Source: Gordonia hongkongensis (GTDB lineage Bacteria > Actinomycetota > Actinomycetes > Mycobacteriales > Mycobacteriaceae). Taken from it: DNA of 64,000 bases. Position numbers and translations under genes: made by a program. The stretch is from assembly GCF_023078355.1 (NCBI RefSeq), contig NZ_CP095552.1:5084001-5148000 (forward strand), in the 5' to 3' direction. Under the pieces are notes generated by a model, which was not told the DNA's origin, made no database searches, and saw nothing but the letters and a program-made list of their open reading frames with translations. Below, in pieces: positions 1-8,942 of the stretch (within the stretch, counting starts at the first letter, position 1; each line of letters starts with the position of its first letter).

Positions 1-1
1 C

Positions 2-1051
2 GTGGACTCGGCCGCCCCGTCGTATGCGATGTGGAAGCTCGGGCGCCTCGTCGCCGGTTCGTCCGAACTGACCGGGATATTCGACGACGGGCTCGCCTCC
101 GCCCTCGACGCGATCACCGCGAGTGACTCCGCCGACGCCGCGAGGTTCCGGGAGGAGTTCGACGACTTCCTCTACCGCTACGGCTCGCGCGCACCGAACG
201 AATGGGACATCCGATCGGACAGCTGGGAGACCAAACCCGTGCTGGCGCTGATGGCCATCAACGGGATGCGCAGCAGCCCGGCGGAGGCCGATCCCGAAGC
301 GATCCTGCGCCGCAATCAGGACAAGCGTCTCGCACTCACCGAAGAGCTCGCCGCCAAGATGCCCGACGCGGAGTCGGCCACCGCGTTCCGCAACGCGGCG
401 AAGTCGATCACCAAGTTCATGCCGTGGCGGGAGCGCACGAAGACCGCATGCGTGAAGATCATGGGTGAGATGCGGGCCGCCCTCTACGAACTCGGACACC
501 GGATGGTCGGACGCGGGATCATGGACGACCATCACGACATCACGATGCTCGTCGACGACGAGCTCGATCGTTTTGTCGCCGAACCCGAGTCGTTCGCGGA
601 CACCATCAAGGAGCGACGCGAGCAGTATCTCGCCCTGTTCGATCTGCAACCGCCGTTCTTCCTGTTCGAACCGCTCCCCCTCTCGCAGTGGCCCCGGCGC
701 ACCGGGCAGCGGGTGGACCCCGCGGTGCCCGGTGACGTCCTCTCCGGAGTCGGCGGCGCCCCGGGCGTCGCCCGGGGACGTGCGCGAATCCTGCACGACC
801 CGTACGAGGCCGAGCAGCTGGAGGAAGGCGACATCCTCGTCGCGCCGCAGACCGATCCCGCCTGGACGCCGTTGTTCGTCTTCGCGGGCGGTGTCGTCGT
901 GAATGTCGGCGCGACGATCACCCACTCGTCCATCGTGTGTCGTGAGCTCGGAATCCCCTGCGCCGTATCGGTTCAGGACGCGACGGCCCGCATCCCGGAC
1001 GGCGCGATGATCGAGGTCGACGGCAATACCGGGTCGGTGACGATCCTCTGA
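2..1051 (+). CDS. PEP-utilising enzyme, C-terminal part (phosphohistidine swivel domain), 5' truncated by window
   Basis: The open frame runs in from the left edge, so the N-terminus, probably an ATP-grasp PEP/pyruvate-binding domain, is missing. The last ~110 residues form the mobile phosphohistidine domain of PEP synthase, PPDK and rifampicin phosphotransferase: GVGGAPGVARGRARI, then ILVAPQTDPAW, then GATITHSSIVCRELGIP with the histidine that carries phosphate. Such proteins move phosphate from PEP or ATP to a substrate through this histidine; the substrate here cannot be told. The preceding ~230 residues are helical and match the linker of two-domain PEP-utilising proteins. The stop overlaps the next start (TGATG), so it is translationally coupled to the LLM oxidoreductase and belongs to a catabolic-type operon. 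Family call firm, function open. Confidence 0.75.
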   Translation: MDSAAPSYAMWKLGRLVAGSSELTGIFDDGLASALDAITASDSADAARFREEFDDFLYRYGSRAPNEWDIRSDSWETKPVLALMAINGMRSSPAEADPEAILRRNQDKRLALTEELAAKMPDAESATAFRNAAKSITKFMPWRERTKTACVKIMGEMRAALYELGHRMVGRGIMDDHHDITMLVDDELDRFVAEPESFADTIKERREQYLALFDLQPPFFLFEPLPLSQWPRRTGQRVDPAVPGDVLSGVGGAPGVARGRARILHDPYEAEQLEEGDILVAPQTDPAWTPLFVFAGGVVVNVGATITHSSIVCRELGIPCAVSVQDATARIPDGAMIEVDGNTGSVTIL

Positions 1052-2049
1052 TGGCGATGACTGACGGCGCCCGCGGCACGACGATCGGGCTCGCCCTCCC
1101 CCAGCTCGGCGAGCACGTCGATGCCGCGGCCGTCCGCGACTTCGCGGTGGCCGCCGAGCAACTCGGATTCACCGGACTGTGGGCGCAGGAACACCTCTTC
1201 TACTCCGAGCAGAACGCGTCGGTCTACGGTGGCCGGCACACCACGGCGGTGCACCCCGCCTACCGTTCGGTGCTCGGGGCCACCGAGCTCATGGCATTCG
1301 TCGCGTCGTGCACCCGGCGGGCGCTGATCGGGAGCAGCATCCTGGTTGCCGGGTACCACCGCCCGGTAGAGCTCGCTCAGCGTCTGGCCACTCTCGACGT
1401 GCTCTCCGGCGGACGTCTCGTCGCCGGGCTGGGCGTCGGCTGGTCCGACGAAGAACATCGACTCATGGACGTCGACCCCCGGACGCGCGGGCGCCGGATG
1501 GACGAACTCGTCCGCGCCGTCCAGGCGTGCTGGGGACCGGATCCCGTCGAGTTCGACGGGGAGTTCTTCACCATCCCGACCTCCACCGTGCGGCCGAAGC
1601 CGGTCCAGACACCACATCCGCCGCTGCTGTCCGGGCTGCGGTCGGAACGCGGTCTCGCCCGCACCGCGGCACTGTTCGACATCTGGAATCCCAGCAGCGG
1701 CACAGCCGAGGCCCTGCAAGCCCAGCTCGACGGGATGGCCGCGCAGCGTCCCGCCGGACGGGCCCCGGTCCGGCTGTTCCTGCGGTCCTACCTCCAGCGC
1801 CCCACCGACCCGGTGGGATCCGGCGGACAGGGCATCGACGGTGTGGCCGCCGATATCGCCACCGCGAAGGCGGTCGGTGCGGAACACTTCATCATCGAAT
1901 GCAATTTCTCCGACGACATCCGGTCGCCGGAGGACTGGGCCACCATGCCCGAGCGGCTGGCGCCGCTGATCCAACTCGTGCGCGACGACAGCTCCGCGGT
2001 GCCCGACTCGTCGGGCGCCGCCCGGCCCCAGAAGGAGAACGCATCATGA
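1051..2049 (+). CDS. LLM-class flavin-dependent oxidoreductase (F420/FMN)
   Basis: A 332-residue TIM-barrel protein of the luciferase-like monooxygenase family, the TIGR03619-type F420-dependent group common in Mycobacteriales. The family signature is clear: an N-terminal strand GLALPQLGEHVD, LGFTGLWAQEHL, and the central LSGGRLVAGLGVGWSDEEH, which packs near the cofactor. It would carry out a hydride transfer or monooxygenation with reduced F420 or FMN; the substrate is unknown. It starts at the ATG that overlaps the upstream stop, and its own stop overlaps the next ATG (ATGA), so four genes from position 2 to 3892 read as one coupled operon. A C-terminal tail of about 25 residues is Ser/Ala rich and probably disordered. 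Confidence 0.85.
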   Translation: MAMTDGARGTTIGLALPQLGEHVDAAAVRDFAVAAEQLGFTGLWAQEHLFYSEQNASVYGGRHTTAVHPAYRSVLGATELMAFVASCTRRALIGSSILVAGYHRPVELAQRLATLDVLSGGRLVAGLGVGWSDEEHRLMDVDPRTRGRRMDELVRAVQACWGPDPVEFDGEFFTIPTSTVRPKPVQTPHPPLLSGLRSERGLARTAALFDIWNPSSGTAEALQAQLDGMAAQRPAGRAPVRLFLRSYLQRPTDPVGSGGQGIDGVAADIATAKAVGAEHFIIECNFSDDIRSPEDWATMPERLAPLIQLVRDDSSAVPDSSGAARPQKENAS

Positions 2050-3149
2050 AAGCTGCTGTCTGAGAGGGCAGTACACCGACACTCACCGTCGAGGAGATCC
2101 CGCGCCCGACGCCCCGTCGTGGCGAGATCCTGCTCAAGGTCACCGCGTGCGGGGTCTGTCACACCGACCTGCACGTACTGAAGTCCGAGGTGAACTTCCC
2201 CGCTCCCGCGGTCCTCGGCCACGAGGTCTCCGGCGTGGTCGAGGAACTCGGCGACGGCGTCGACACCCTCGCGGTGGGCGATCGGGTCGTGTGCAGCTTC
2301 ATCATGCCGTGCGGCGAGTGTCGCCACTGCGCGCGCGGACTGGACGACCTGTGCGAGAAGTTCTTCGCCCACAACCGGCTCAAGGGCACGCTCTACGACG
2401 GCGAGACCCGGTTGGCCCGCGCCGACGGCACCCCGCTGGCGATGTACTCGATGGGCGGACTCGCCGAGTACTGCGTCGTCCCCGCGTCGGACGCCTTCGT
2501 CGTCCCCGACGGGGTCGGACTGGGTGAGGTCTCCATCCTCGGCTGCAGTTCGTTCACCGCGCTCGGTGCCGTGACCAACGCCGAGCTGCGGCTGGCCGAC
2601 CGCATCGCCGTCGTGGCGGCCGGCGGCGTGGGATCGTCGATCGTCCAGTTCGCGGCGGCGGCCGGAGTCGCCCAGATCATCGCGATCGACGTCAACGACG
2701 ACAAGCTCAAGGCGGTGGCCGAGCTCGGTGCGACCCACACCGTGAACTCGCGCGACACCGACGTCGTCGCCGAGGTACGGGCACTGACCGACGGCCACGG
2801 CGTCGACGTCGCCTTCGAGGCCCTCGGGCACCCGAGCACCTTCGCGACCGCGCTGGACATCCTCGACGACGGGGGCCGCGCCGTGGTCGTCGGGATCGCG
2901 CCGGCCGGGACGCCCGGTGAGCTCGATCTGGCTCGTCTCGTGCGCCGCAGCCTGCAGATCCGCGGTTCCTATGGCGCGAAGGCACGACGTGACATGCCGG
3001 CGCTGCTGCGCATGGTCGCCGGCGGGATCGTGGAGCCGGAACGTGTGATCACCCGCCGCTACCGCCTCGACGAGGTCGACGAGGCCTACCAGGCCCTCGC
3101 CCGCGGCGAGATCGTCGGCCGGGCGATCATCGAGATGGACTCCGAATGA
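2046..3149 (+). pseudogene. Zinc-dependent alcohol dehydrogenase with an in-frame TGA at codon 6
   Basis: From ATG 2046 (good site AGAAGGAG just upstream, 4-base overlap with the previous gene) the frame reads MKAAV, then TGA at 2061-2063, then continues as a complete medium-chain dehydrogenase. The family usually has Trp or a similar residue at that place, so TGG to TGA is the simplest explanation. Downstream everything is intact: catalytic zinc site GVCHTD and GHEVSG, the structural zinc set MPCGECRHCARGLDDLC with four Cys, and a Rossmann region AAGGVGSSIVQFAAAAG. There is no ATG, GTG or TTG in frame between the stop and GTG 2190, and a start at 2190 would lose the catalytic Cys of GVCHTD. 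So as written the gene cannot give an active enzyme without readthrough. A real nonsense mutation or a base-call error are both possible. Confidence 0.8.
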
Positions 3150-3892
3150 CCGACACCGTGTCCGGCACCGTCGCCATCGTGACCGGTGCCGGCTCGGGCA
3201 TCGGCCGTGCGGTGACCGAGCTCTTGGTCGGTCGCGGGAGTTCGGTTGTCGCGGTCGACAACTCGCCTGCGGTTCTGGACGAGCTCGCGGACCGGCCGCG
3301 GATCGTCCCGCTCGTGGGGGATGTGACGTCGGCCGACGACAACCGGCGCGCGGTCGAGACGGCGGAACAGCGCTTCGGCCGGCTCGACGCGTTGATCCTC
3401 AATGCCGGGGTGCCCGCTTCCGGGTCCATCGAGACCCTGGACCTCGACGTCTTCGACCGATCCCTCGATGTCAACCTCCGGTCGGTGGTTCTCGGTGTGC
3501 GCGAGGCGATCCCCGCCTTCCGGCGATCCGGGGGCGGTGCGGTGGTGGTGACGGCGTCGGCGACGGCCCTGGGCGGCGAACCCAACCGCTGGCCGTACGC
3601 CGCGGCGAAGGCCGGCGCGGTCAACCTCGCCCGGTCACTGGCCCTCGACCTCGCCGTCGACGGCATCCGGGTCAACTCAGTCTGTCCCGGCCCCATCGAG
3701 ACCGGGATGACTCGACGCATCGCGGTCAACACCCCCGAACGCTACGAGTCCCTGCGTCGGATGGTTCCACTGCAACGCTGGGGCACGGCCGACGAGGTCG
3801 CCGAGGTGATCGCGTTCCTCGCCTCGCCGCTGGCCTCGTTCGTCATCACCGGTGCCATCCTCAGCGTCGACGGTGGGACCGCGTCCTACTGA
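3146..3892 (+). CDS. SDR-family NAD(P)-dependent oxidoreductase
   Basis: A 248-residue classical short-chain dehydrogenase. Visible motifs are the cofactor loop TGAGSGIG near residue 15, NAG in LILNAGVPASG, a Ser in the VVTASATA strand and the catalytic YAAAK. The C-terminal IDGGT-like end (ILSVDGGTASY) is typical. It oxidises or reduces a hydroxyl/keto group; the substrate is unknown. It starts at an ATG overlapping the dehydrogenase stop (ATGA), the last gene of the operon beginning before position 2. About 90 bases downstream an IS1182-type element is inserted, so any further genes of this operon are cut off from it. Confidence 0.9.
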   Translation: MTDTVSGTVAIVTGAGSGIGRAVTELLVGRGSSVVAVDNSPAVLDELADRPRIVPLVGDVTSADDNRRAVETAEQRFGRLDALILNAGVPASGSIETLDLDVFDRSLDVNLRSVVLGVREAIPAFRRSGGGAVVVTASATALGGEPNRWPYAAAKAGAVNLARSLALDLAVDGIRVNSVCPGPIETGMTRRIAVNTPERYESLRRMVPLQRWGTADEVAEVIAFLASPLASFVITGAILSVDGGTASY

Positions 3893-3977
3893 GTTACGCC
3901 CCTCTGCAACCTGGCGACAGCCCGTCTGCCACCGCTCCTCGCACCTCAGGGAGCAAGGGTTGTGGCGTTCTCTCGGA

Positions 3978-5776
3978 TTAGGAGACTGCTGAAATAGTCG
4001 GTGTCGTTTCGGTGTGGGGTGAGCGGGTTTGCCTGGTGGGCTGGGATCCTGGTGGGTATGCAGGGTGAGCCGGATCGTCAGGGTGAGTTTCTGGATGTGA
4101 ACTCGGTCGTCGGGCATTTGCTGGCCGAGGGCAGTGTGTTCGCGTTTTTGGCTGCTCATCGCGAGCAGTTGTTTCCTGCGGAGATGTTCGCGGACCTGTT
4201 TCCCAGCGGCCGGGGCCGTCCGTCGATCCCGCCGGCCACGATGGCGTCGGTGATCGTGCTGCAAACGCTGCAGGGTTTGTCCGATCGCGAAGCCGCTGAT
4301 GCGGTCACTTTCGATCTGCGGTGGAAAGCGGCGTGTGGATTCGTGTTGGGTAACAAAGGTTTTCATCCGTCGACTCTGACGTACTGGCGTCGGCGACTGG
4401 CAGCCAGCGATCGGCCGTACCGCATTTTCGAGGTGGTACGCGAGGTCATCACCACCACCGGGGTGCTCGCGGGTAAGAGTCGTCGAGCGCTGGATTCGAC
4501 GATCTTCGATGACGCGGTGGCCCGCCAGGACGCCGTCACCCAGGTGATCGCGGCGATCCGGCGGGTCGCCCGAGAGGTCGACGGTGGTGCGGTGGTGGTC
4601 GAGCAGCGTGCGACTCGTCTGGCCGCGTTGACCGGCGGCGGCTATGACCGGCCCGGCAAGCCGCGGATCGCCTGGGATGATGAGTGTGCTCAACAGGACC
4701 TGATCAGCGCCCTTGTCGAAGATGGGTTGGCCGTGCTCGACGGTCTGGACCTCGAGGCCATCGAGAAGGAGCCGAGTAACGAGGCCCAGGCGCAGGCGGT
4801 GGCATTGCTGGCATTGGTGACCGGCCAGGATGTGGAACCGGCACCAGGTTCTGATGGCACCGACGGACGCTGGCGCATCGCGCCCCGGACCGCCCCGGAC
4901 CGGGTGATCTCTACCGTCGATACCGACACCCGCCACGCCCACAAAACCCGGGCACGCCAGCAGGACGGGTTCAAGGGCCACATCGTCAATGAACCGGAGA
5001 CCGGGTTGGTCACCGCGATCGAGATGACCAAAGCCGCTGGTCCGGACACTTCCGACGGAGCAGTCGGGGCACGGTTGTTGCTGAGCGATCCGACCGTCGC
5101 CGACGACGCCGACGATCGTGAGGTGCTGGGTGATTCAGCGTATGCCTCCGGTGACATGCTGGCCACGCTGGCGCGGACACGATGGAACGCGGTGATCAAA
5201 CCCAAGCCACACATGCCGGCGGTTGCTGGTGGTTTCGTCATCGACGATTTCACCTTCGACGCCGACTCGAACACATTGACCTGCCCCAACAACCTGACCC
5301 GACCGGTCAGCGCGAAAGGCCACGTCACCTACGGTGCGGCCTGCCAAGACTGCCCACTTCGGGCACGGTGCACCACCGCGGTTCGTGGACGCAAAATCAG
5401 TTTCGGCGAACACCACCAACTCCAGCGCGAACACCGACAACACTTCTCTGACAACACTATTGCCGACACCTACCGCCAGCATCGACCCATGGTCGAACGG
5501 ACGATTGCCTGGCTCACCCGCGGTAACCGGCGGGTGCCCTACCGTGGAATCGAACGCAACAACAACTGGCTGCACCACCGCGCCGCCGCGATCAACCTAC
5601 GCCGCCTGATCACCCTCGGACTGACTACCACCAACGGCACCTGGACACTGGCCACCGCCTGAACCGCGGCACCGCCGCCCCACCTAGATCGATCACCACG
5701 ACCACACCCCGGAACCGACACATCCCCGCAGCAGGAACCTCAACCCAGGCTGGACCCTAATTCAGCAGGCTCTTAG
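3978..5776 (+). mobile_element. Complete IS1182-type insertion sequence with TTAG target duplication
   Basis: The element spans 3982-5772 (1791 bp). Its ends are inverted repeats: GAGACTGCTGAAATAG at 3982-3997 and, read on the other strand from 5772, GAGCCTGCTGAATTAG, 14 of 16 identical. Directly outside both ends is the same four bases, TTAG (3978-3981 and 5773-5776), as expected for a target duplication. It carries one transposase gene that looks intact. It lies 85 bp after the SDR stop and about 160 bp before the end of the converging ThuA-like pseudogene, so it breaks no gene itself. Ends, duplication and intact transposase suggest a recent insertion. Confidence 0.9.
4058..5662 (+). CDS. 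IS1182-family transposase
   Basis: A 534-residue DDE transposase. The N-terminal third (FPAEMFADLFP, GRPSIPPATMASVIVLQTLQ, LSDREAADAV, DLRWKAACG) is the DUF772-type segment of IS1182/IS1380-like enzymes. Candidate catalytic acids are the Asp of ALDSTIFDD, the Asp of VLGDSAYASGDM and the Glu of MVERTIAWLTRG. A Cys-rich stretch (CPNN, CQDCPLRARC) sits before the last acid, as in IS1182 proteins. An upstream in-frame GTG/ATG at 4001 exists, but ATG 4058 follows a GGTGGG site and fits the family start, so I chose it. No frameshift or stop is seen. Confidence 0.9.
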   Translation: MQGEPDRQGEFLDVNSVVGHLLAEGSVFAFLAAHREQLFPAEMFADLFPSGRGRPSIPPATMASVIVLQTLQGLSDREAADAVTFDLRWKAACGFVLGNKGFHPSTLTYWRRRLAASDRPYRIFEVVREVITTTGVLAGKSRRALDSTIFDDAVARQDAVTQVIAAIRRVAREVDGGAVVVEQRATRLAALTGGGYDRPGKPRIAWDDECAQQDLISALVEDGLAVLDGLDLEAIEKEPSNEAQAQAVALLALVTGQDVEPAPGSDGTDGRWRIAPRTAPDRVISTVDTDTRHAHKTRARQQDGFKGHIVNEPETGLVTAIEMTKAAGPDTSDGAVGARLLLSDPTVADDADDREVLGDSAYASGDMLATLARTRWNAVIKPKPHMPAVAGGFVIDDFTFDADSNTLTCPNNLTRPVSAKGHVTYGAACQDCPLRARCTTAVRGRKISFGEHHQLQREHRQHFSDNTIADTYRQHRPMVERTIAWLTRGNRRVPYRGIERNNNWLHHRAAAINLRRLITLGLTTTNGTWTLATA

Positions 5777-5831
5777 GGCGCATGGGGCCTCTGTTCGCTG
5801 AATCGATAGAAACACAGGAGGTCGGGCCCGC

Positions 5832-5901
5832 GACCGGCAGACTTCAACTCGACCGATGGACTCCGATCGAGGTCCAGGAGTCGAGTTGAAGTCTGCCGGT
5901 C
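5832..5901. repeat. Perfect 22-bp inverted repeat, likely terminator or cruciform
   Basis: GACCGGCAGACTTCAACTCGA at 5832-5852 (plus C5853) is exactly complementary to 5880-5901; the 26-base spacer holds a further near-palindrome, GGACTCCGATCGAGGTCC. It lies just past the 3' end of the minus-strand ThuA-like gene and 56 bp beyond the IS, between convergent units, so a bidirectional terminator is plausible. No T tract follows. A remnant of a second mobile element is the alternative. Confidence 0.6.
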
Positions 5902-5933
5902 ACGAAACGGGGCATCGGGGAACGCTCTGACCC

Positions 5934-6703
5934 TCAGAACGTCCCGCGAACCGCCCAGTCCACGCACCGGCCGAGGATGGTCCGGTACTCCGGCACCTCC
6001 CAGCTCCCCCGGTCGACCCGTCCGAGATCGTCGATACCCAGGTCTTGGACATCGAACCGGCCGCGGCAGTGCCCGAGCGTGAAGTAGCAGACGGTTCCGG
6101 CGTCATGCTGCTTGAGGTAGAGGACCGGCAACGGATCGTCGGAGGTGTTGTGCCCTCGGCGAAACCGGTCGACTCGCCGACGAACCGCGTGTGGGCGAGA
6201 ACCTCTATCGGCTCGAACAATTCGCTCACGTAGAGCTCGTCGACGGCGTAGAAGGCCTCGACACCTGCCACGAGCGGATGATCGGGCGCGGCGATCTCGA
6301 CCCGGTACGGCGCGATCGGCGGATGCCCGAGGAACTGACTGCCGACGAGCTGCGGCAGCACGCCCATGGTGCGTGGGGTGACGTACTTGCTCGGCGACCC
6401 CGGTGGCGTCGGCTCGATCGCGGAGTTGGTGGCGTGCAACGCCAGCCATCGACCGCCGCGTGCGAGGAACTCCGTGAGCGACCGCTGCGCGGCCTCGTCC
6501 GGAATCCGGTTGCACGTGTAGGTGATCAGCAGATCCGCGTCGTCGATGGCCGGGATCGCACCCGCGTAGTCGTCGAAGACTCGCGTTCGCACCACTTCGT
6601 GATCGGCCAGCAGCGTGAGGATCTGCAGTCTCGCGTAGTCGAAGTCGTGCCATTGCCCACCGCAGATGACGACCGCGTCGAGGCGGCCGGCGGGTCCGGA
6701 CAT
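5934..6703 (-). pseudogene. ThuA-like domain protein, frameshifted
   Basis: Reading from ATG 6703 (GAGGAG site 5 bases upstream) gives a ThuA/trehalose-utilisation type protein with a glutamine-amidotransferase-like fold: VVICGGQWHDF, LITYTCNRIPDE, GGRWLALHATNS, IAPYRVEIAAPDHPLVAG. At about 6141-6156 the frame changes: after TGFAEG the homologous continuation (LPVLYLKQHDAGTVCYFTLGHCRGRFD, here split in description) is found in the next frame and runs to the stop at 5934. Restoring one G in the GGG run near 6153 gives a smooth FAEGHNTSDDP junction. So one base is missing, by mutation or sequencing error. The gene is last in a four-gene minus-strand operon (8943-9668 downward). Family substrates are not well defined. 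Confidence 0.75.
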
Positions 6704-6719
6704 GTCGCTCCTCGAGATC

Positions 6720-8116
6720 TCAGGCGTGTGCGTGCAGGGGTTTGCCCGCCAGCGCGAGGTGGGCTTCGCCGAGCGCCTCGGCCTGGGTCGGATGCGCGTG
6801 CACCAGGTTCGCGACGTCGTCGGCGGTCGCCTCCCAGTTGTAGATCAGCTGTGCCTCACCGATGAGCTCACCGACCCGATCACCGACGAGATGGATTCCC
6901 ACGACGGGTCCGTCGGACCCGGCGCGGACGAGCTTCACCCCACCCGACGTCTGGAGGATGCGGCTCTTGCCGTTACCACCCAGGTCGTAGATGGCGGTGG
7001 TGACGTCACCGTGCCGTTCGACGGCTTCGGCCTCGGTCAGCCCGATCGAAGCAACCTCGGGGTGGGAGTAGGTGACGCGGGGAATCCCACTGTCCGCGAC
7101 CGGCACACAATCGAGGCCGGCCAGTTGCTCCGCCACGAAGATCCCGTTCGCGAACCCGCGATGGGCGAGCTGCGGTCCCGGCACGATGTCGCCGACCGCG
7201 TAAACGCCCGGCACAGTGGTCTGCAGCGCATCGTCGACCTCGACGAACCCGCGGTCGAGTCGGATGCCCGCCTCCTCGAGCCCGAGACCGGACGCCCGCG
7301 GACCACGCCCTACCGCCACCAGCAGGATGTCGGCGTTCAGCGACTCGGAGTCGCCGAGATCGGCGGTGACCCCGGCATCGGTCACGCGCGCGGCGGACAG
7401 CATGGCCGCGGTCCGAATGGTGATGCCGCGCTTGCGGAACGCTCGGGTCAACTGCTTCGACGACCACTCGTCCTCGGTCGGGACCAGTCGTGGTGCCGCC
7501 TCCACGATGGTGACCTCGACGCCGAGCGACGCCCACAGACTGGCGAACTCGCAACCGATCACGCCGCCGCCCAGGACGATCGCCGACCTCGGGATCGAAT
7601 CCAGCTCCAGCGCACGGTCGCTGGTCATGATCGGACCGCCGATGTCGATGCCCGGAAGGGTCCGCGACTGCGATCCGGTGGCGAGGACAAGGGCCTCACC
7701 CCGGTGTCGCGAAGTCCCCCGTCCGCGAGATCGACTGCGACCGTTCGGTCCCCGACGACGCGGCCGTGACCACGCACCACGCGGATCGCCCGCGATGCGA
7801 TCAGTCCCTCGAGGCCGCGGTACAGACCGTCGACGACCTTCTGCTTGTACGCATGCACCGCGGTGATGTCGACACCGTCGAGCGAGGCCTTGATTCCGAA
7901 ATCGGCCGCAGAGCGCACGGAGTCGACGATCTCCGCGGCATGCAGCAGCGCCTTGGTGGGGATACAACCGTTGTGCAGGCAGGTACCGCCGAGCTTGCCG
8001 GACTCCACCAGGACGACCGACATGCCGAGCTGCGCGGCGCGCAGGGCACACGAGTATCCGCCCGAACCGCCGCCGAGGACGACGACGTCGGCGGTCTCGG
8101 TGGAGTCCGCGCTCAT
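6720..8116 (-). pseudogene. Dihydrolipoamide-dehydrogenase-like flavoprotein, frameshifted
   Basis: From ATG 8116 the protein begins as a group I pyridine-nucleotide disulfide oxidoreductase: FAD loop LGGGSGGYS (residues ~14-22) and the redox pair C46/C51 in GGTCLHNGCIPTKAL. After LADGGLRDTG the frame is lost at the GGGG run 7699-7702. With one more G it continues as EALVLATGSQSRTLPG, the NAD loop VLGGGVIGCEFAS, GDIVPGPQLAHR and the C-terminal VHAHPTQAEALGEA that supplies the His-Glu pair. Corrected length is about 465 residues, normal for Lpd. No E1/E2 genes lie beside it, so a role outside the pyruvate complex (electron transfer to a neighbouring oxygenase, or thiol reduction) is possible. 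It starts one base after the upstream SDR stop and ends 16 bases before the ThuA-like start. Confidence 0.8.
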
Positions 8117-8117
8117 C

Positions 8118-8879
8118 TCAGAAGTCGAATCGGTTGGTGAAGCCGCCGTCGACGACCAGGTTGGTGCCCGTGATGTGACCGGCGGCGGGCGACGCCAGGA
8201 AGGTCACCGCGTTGGCGACATCTTGGGCGGCGGCCAGCTTGCCCAGTGCGGCGGACGACAGCGCCGCGTCATAGAGTTGCGGGCGCTGCTCCTTGATGGT
8301 GTCCCAGGGTCCGCCTTCGAAGTAGACCGGACCGGGCGACACCGCGTTGACGCGAATCCCCTTGGCTCCCAGGACACGTGCCTGCGCCGAGGAGTGCTGC
8401 AACACGGCGGCTTTGAGCGCGCCATAGCTGTTGGCGGTGGTGATCGGGCCGGCCTCGATGGCCGATGTCGTACTGATAGTGACGACCGACGCGGCCGAGC
8501 TCTTCTCCAGATGCGGTGTCGCCGCCTCGATGAAGCCGACCAGGCTCATCAGATCGACGTTGAAGCTGTTCTCCCAGGCCTCGCGCCCCTTACCGGTCAT
8601 CGCCGATGCGTTCACGATGACGATGTCGACCCCGCCGAGCGCCTCGGCCGCGTCGTCGACGAAGGACGTGACCGCGGTGGAGTCGCCGACGTCGACGGAC
8701 TTCCAGAACACCGTGCCGGACTCCGACAGTTCGTCGGCGACGGTCTTGAGTTGGGCTTCGCCACGGGCGCAGATGCCCACGGACGCCCCCTCGGCAAGGA
8801 GGGTCTTGGCGATGGCGAGGCCGATGCCCTTGCTCGCACCGCTGATGAGGGCGCGCTTTCCGGTGAGGTCGAGATCCAT
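8118..8879 (-). CDS. SDR-family oxidoreductase
   Basis: A 253-residue classical SDR: cofactor loop SGASKGIG near residue 14, VDVGD acid after the second strand, NAS in VIVNASAMTG (a variant of NNAG), Ser in VVTISTTSA, catalytic YGALK and the C-terminal NLVVDGGFTNRFDF. Second gene of a minus-strand operon after the histidine phosphatase (63-base gap) and directly before the Lpd-like gene (1-base gap). Likely a 3-hydroxyacyl or alcohol dehydrogenase in the same unknown pathway as its neighbours. Confidence 0.88.
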   Translation of the reverse strand: MDLDLTGKRALISGASKGIGLAIAKTLLAEGASVGICARGEAQLKTVADELSESGTVFWKSVDVGDSTAVTSFVDDAAEALGGVDIVIVNASAMTGKGREAWENSFNVDLMSLVGFIEAATPHLEKSSAASVVTISTTSAIEAGPITTANSYGALKAAVLQHSSAQARVLGAKGIRVNAVSPGPVYFEGGPWDTIKEQRPQLYDAALSSAALGKLAAAQDVANAVTFLASPAAGHITGTNLVVDGGFTNRFDF

Positions 8880-8942
8880 GTCTGGTCCTTCTTCTTTCGG
8901 TCGTGCTGGCGGTTCGGGGCTGGTTGTTTCGGCGGGGTCGGA

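Noticed and set aside
2061..2063. Selenocysteine codon
   Set aside because: The position matches a non-catalytic Trp near the N-terminus and no SECIS-like hairpin is obvious just after it.
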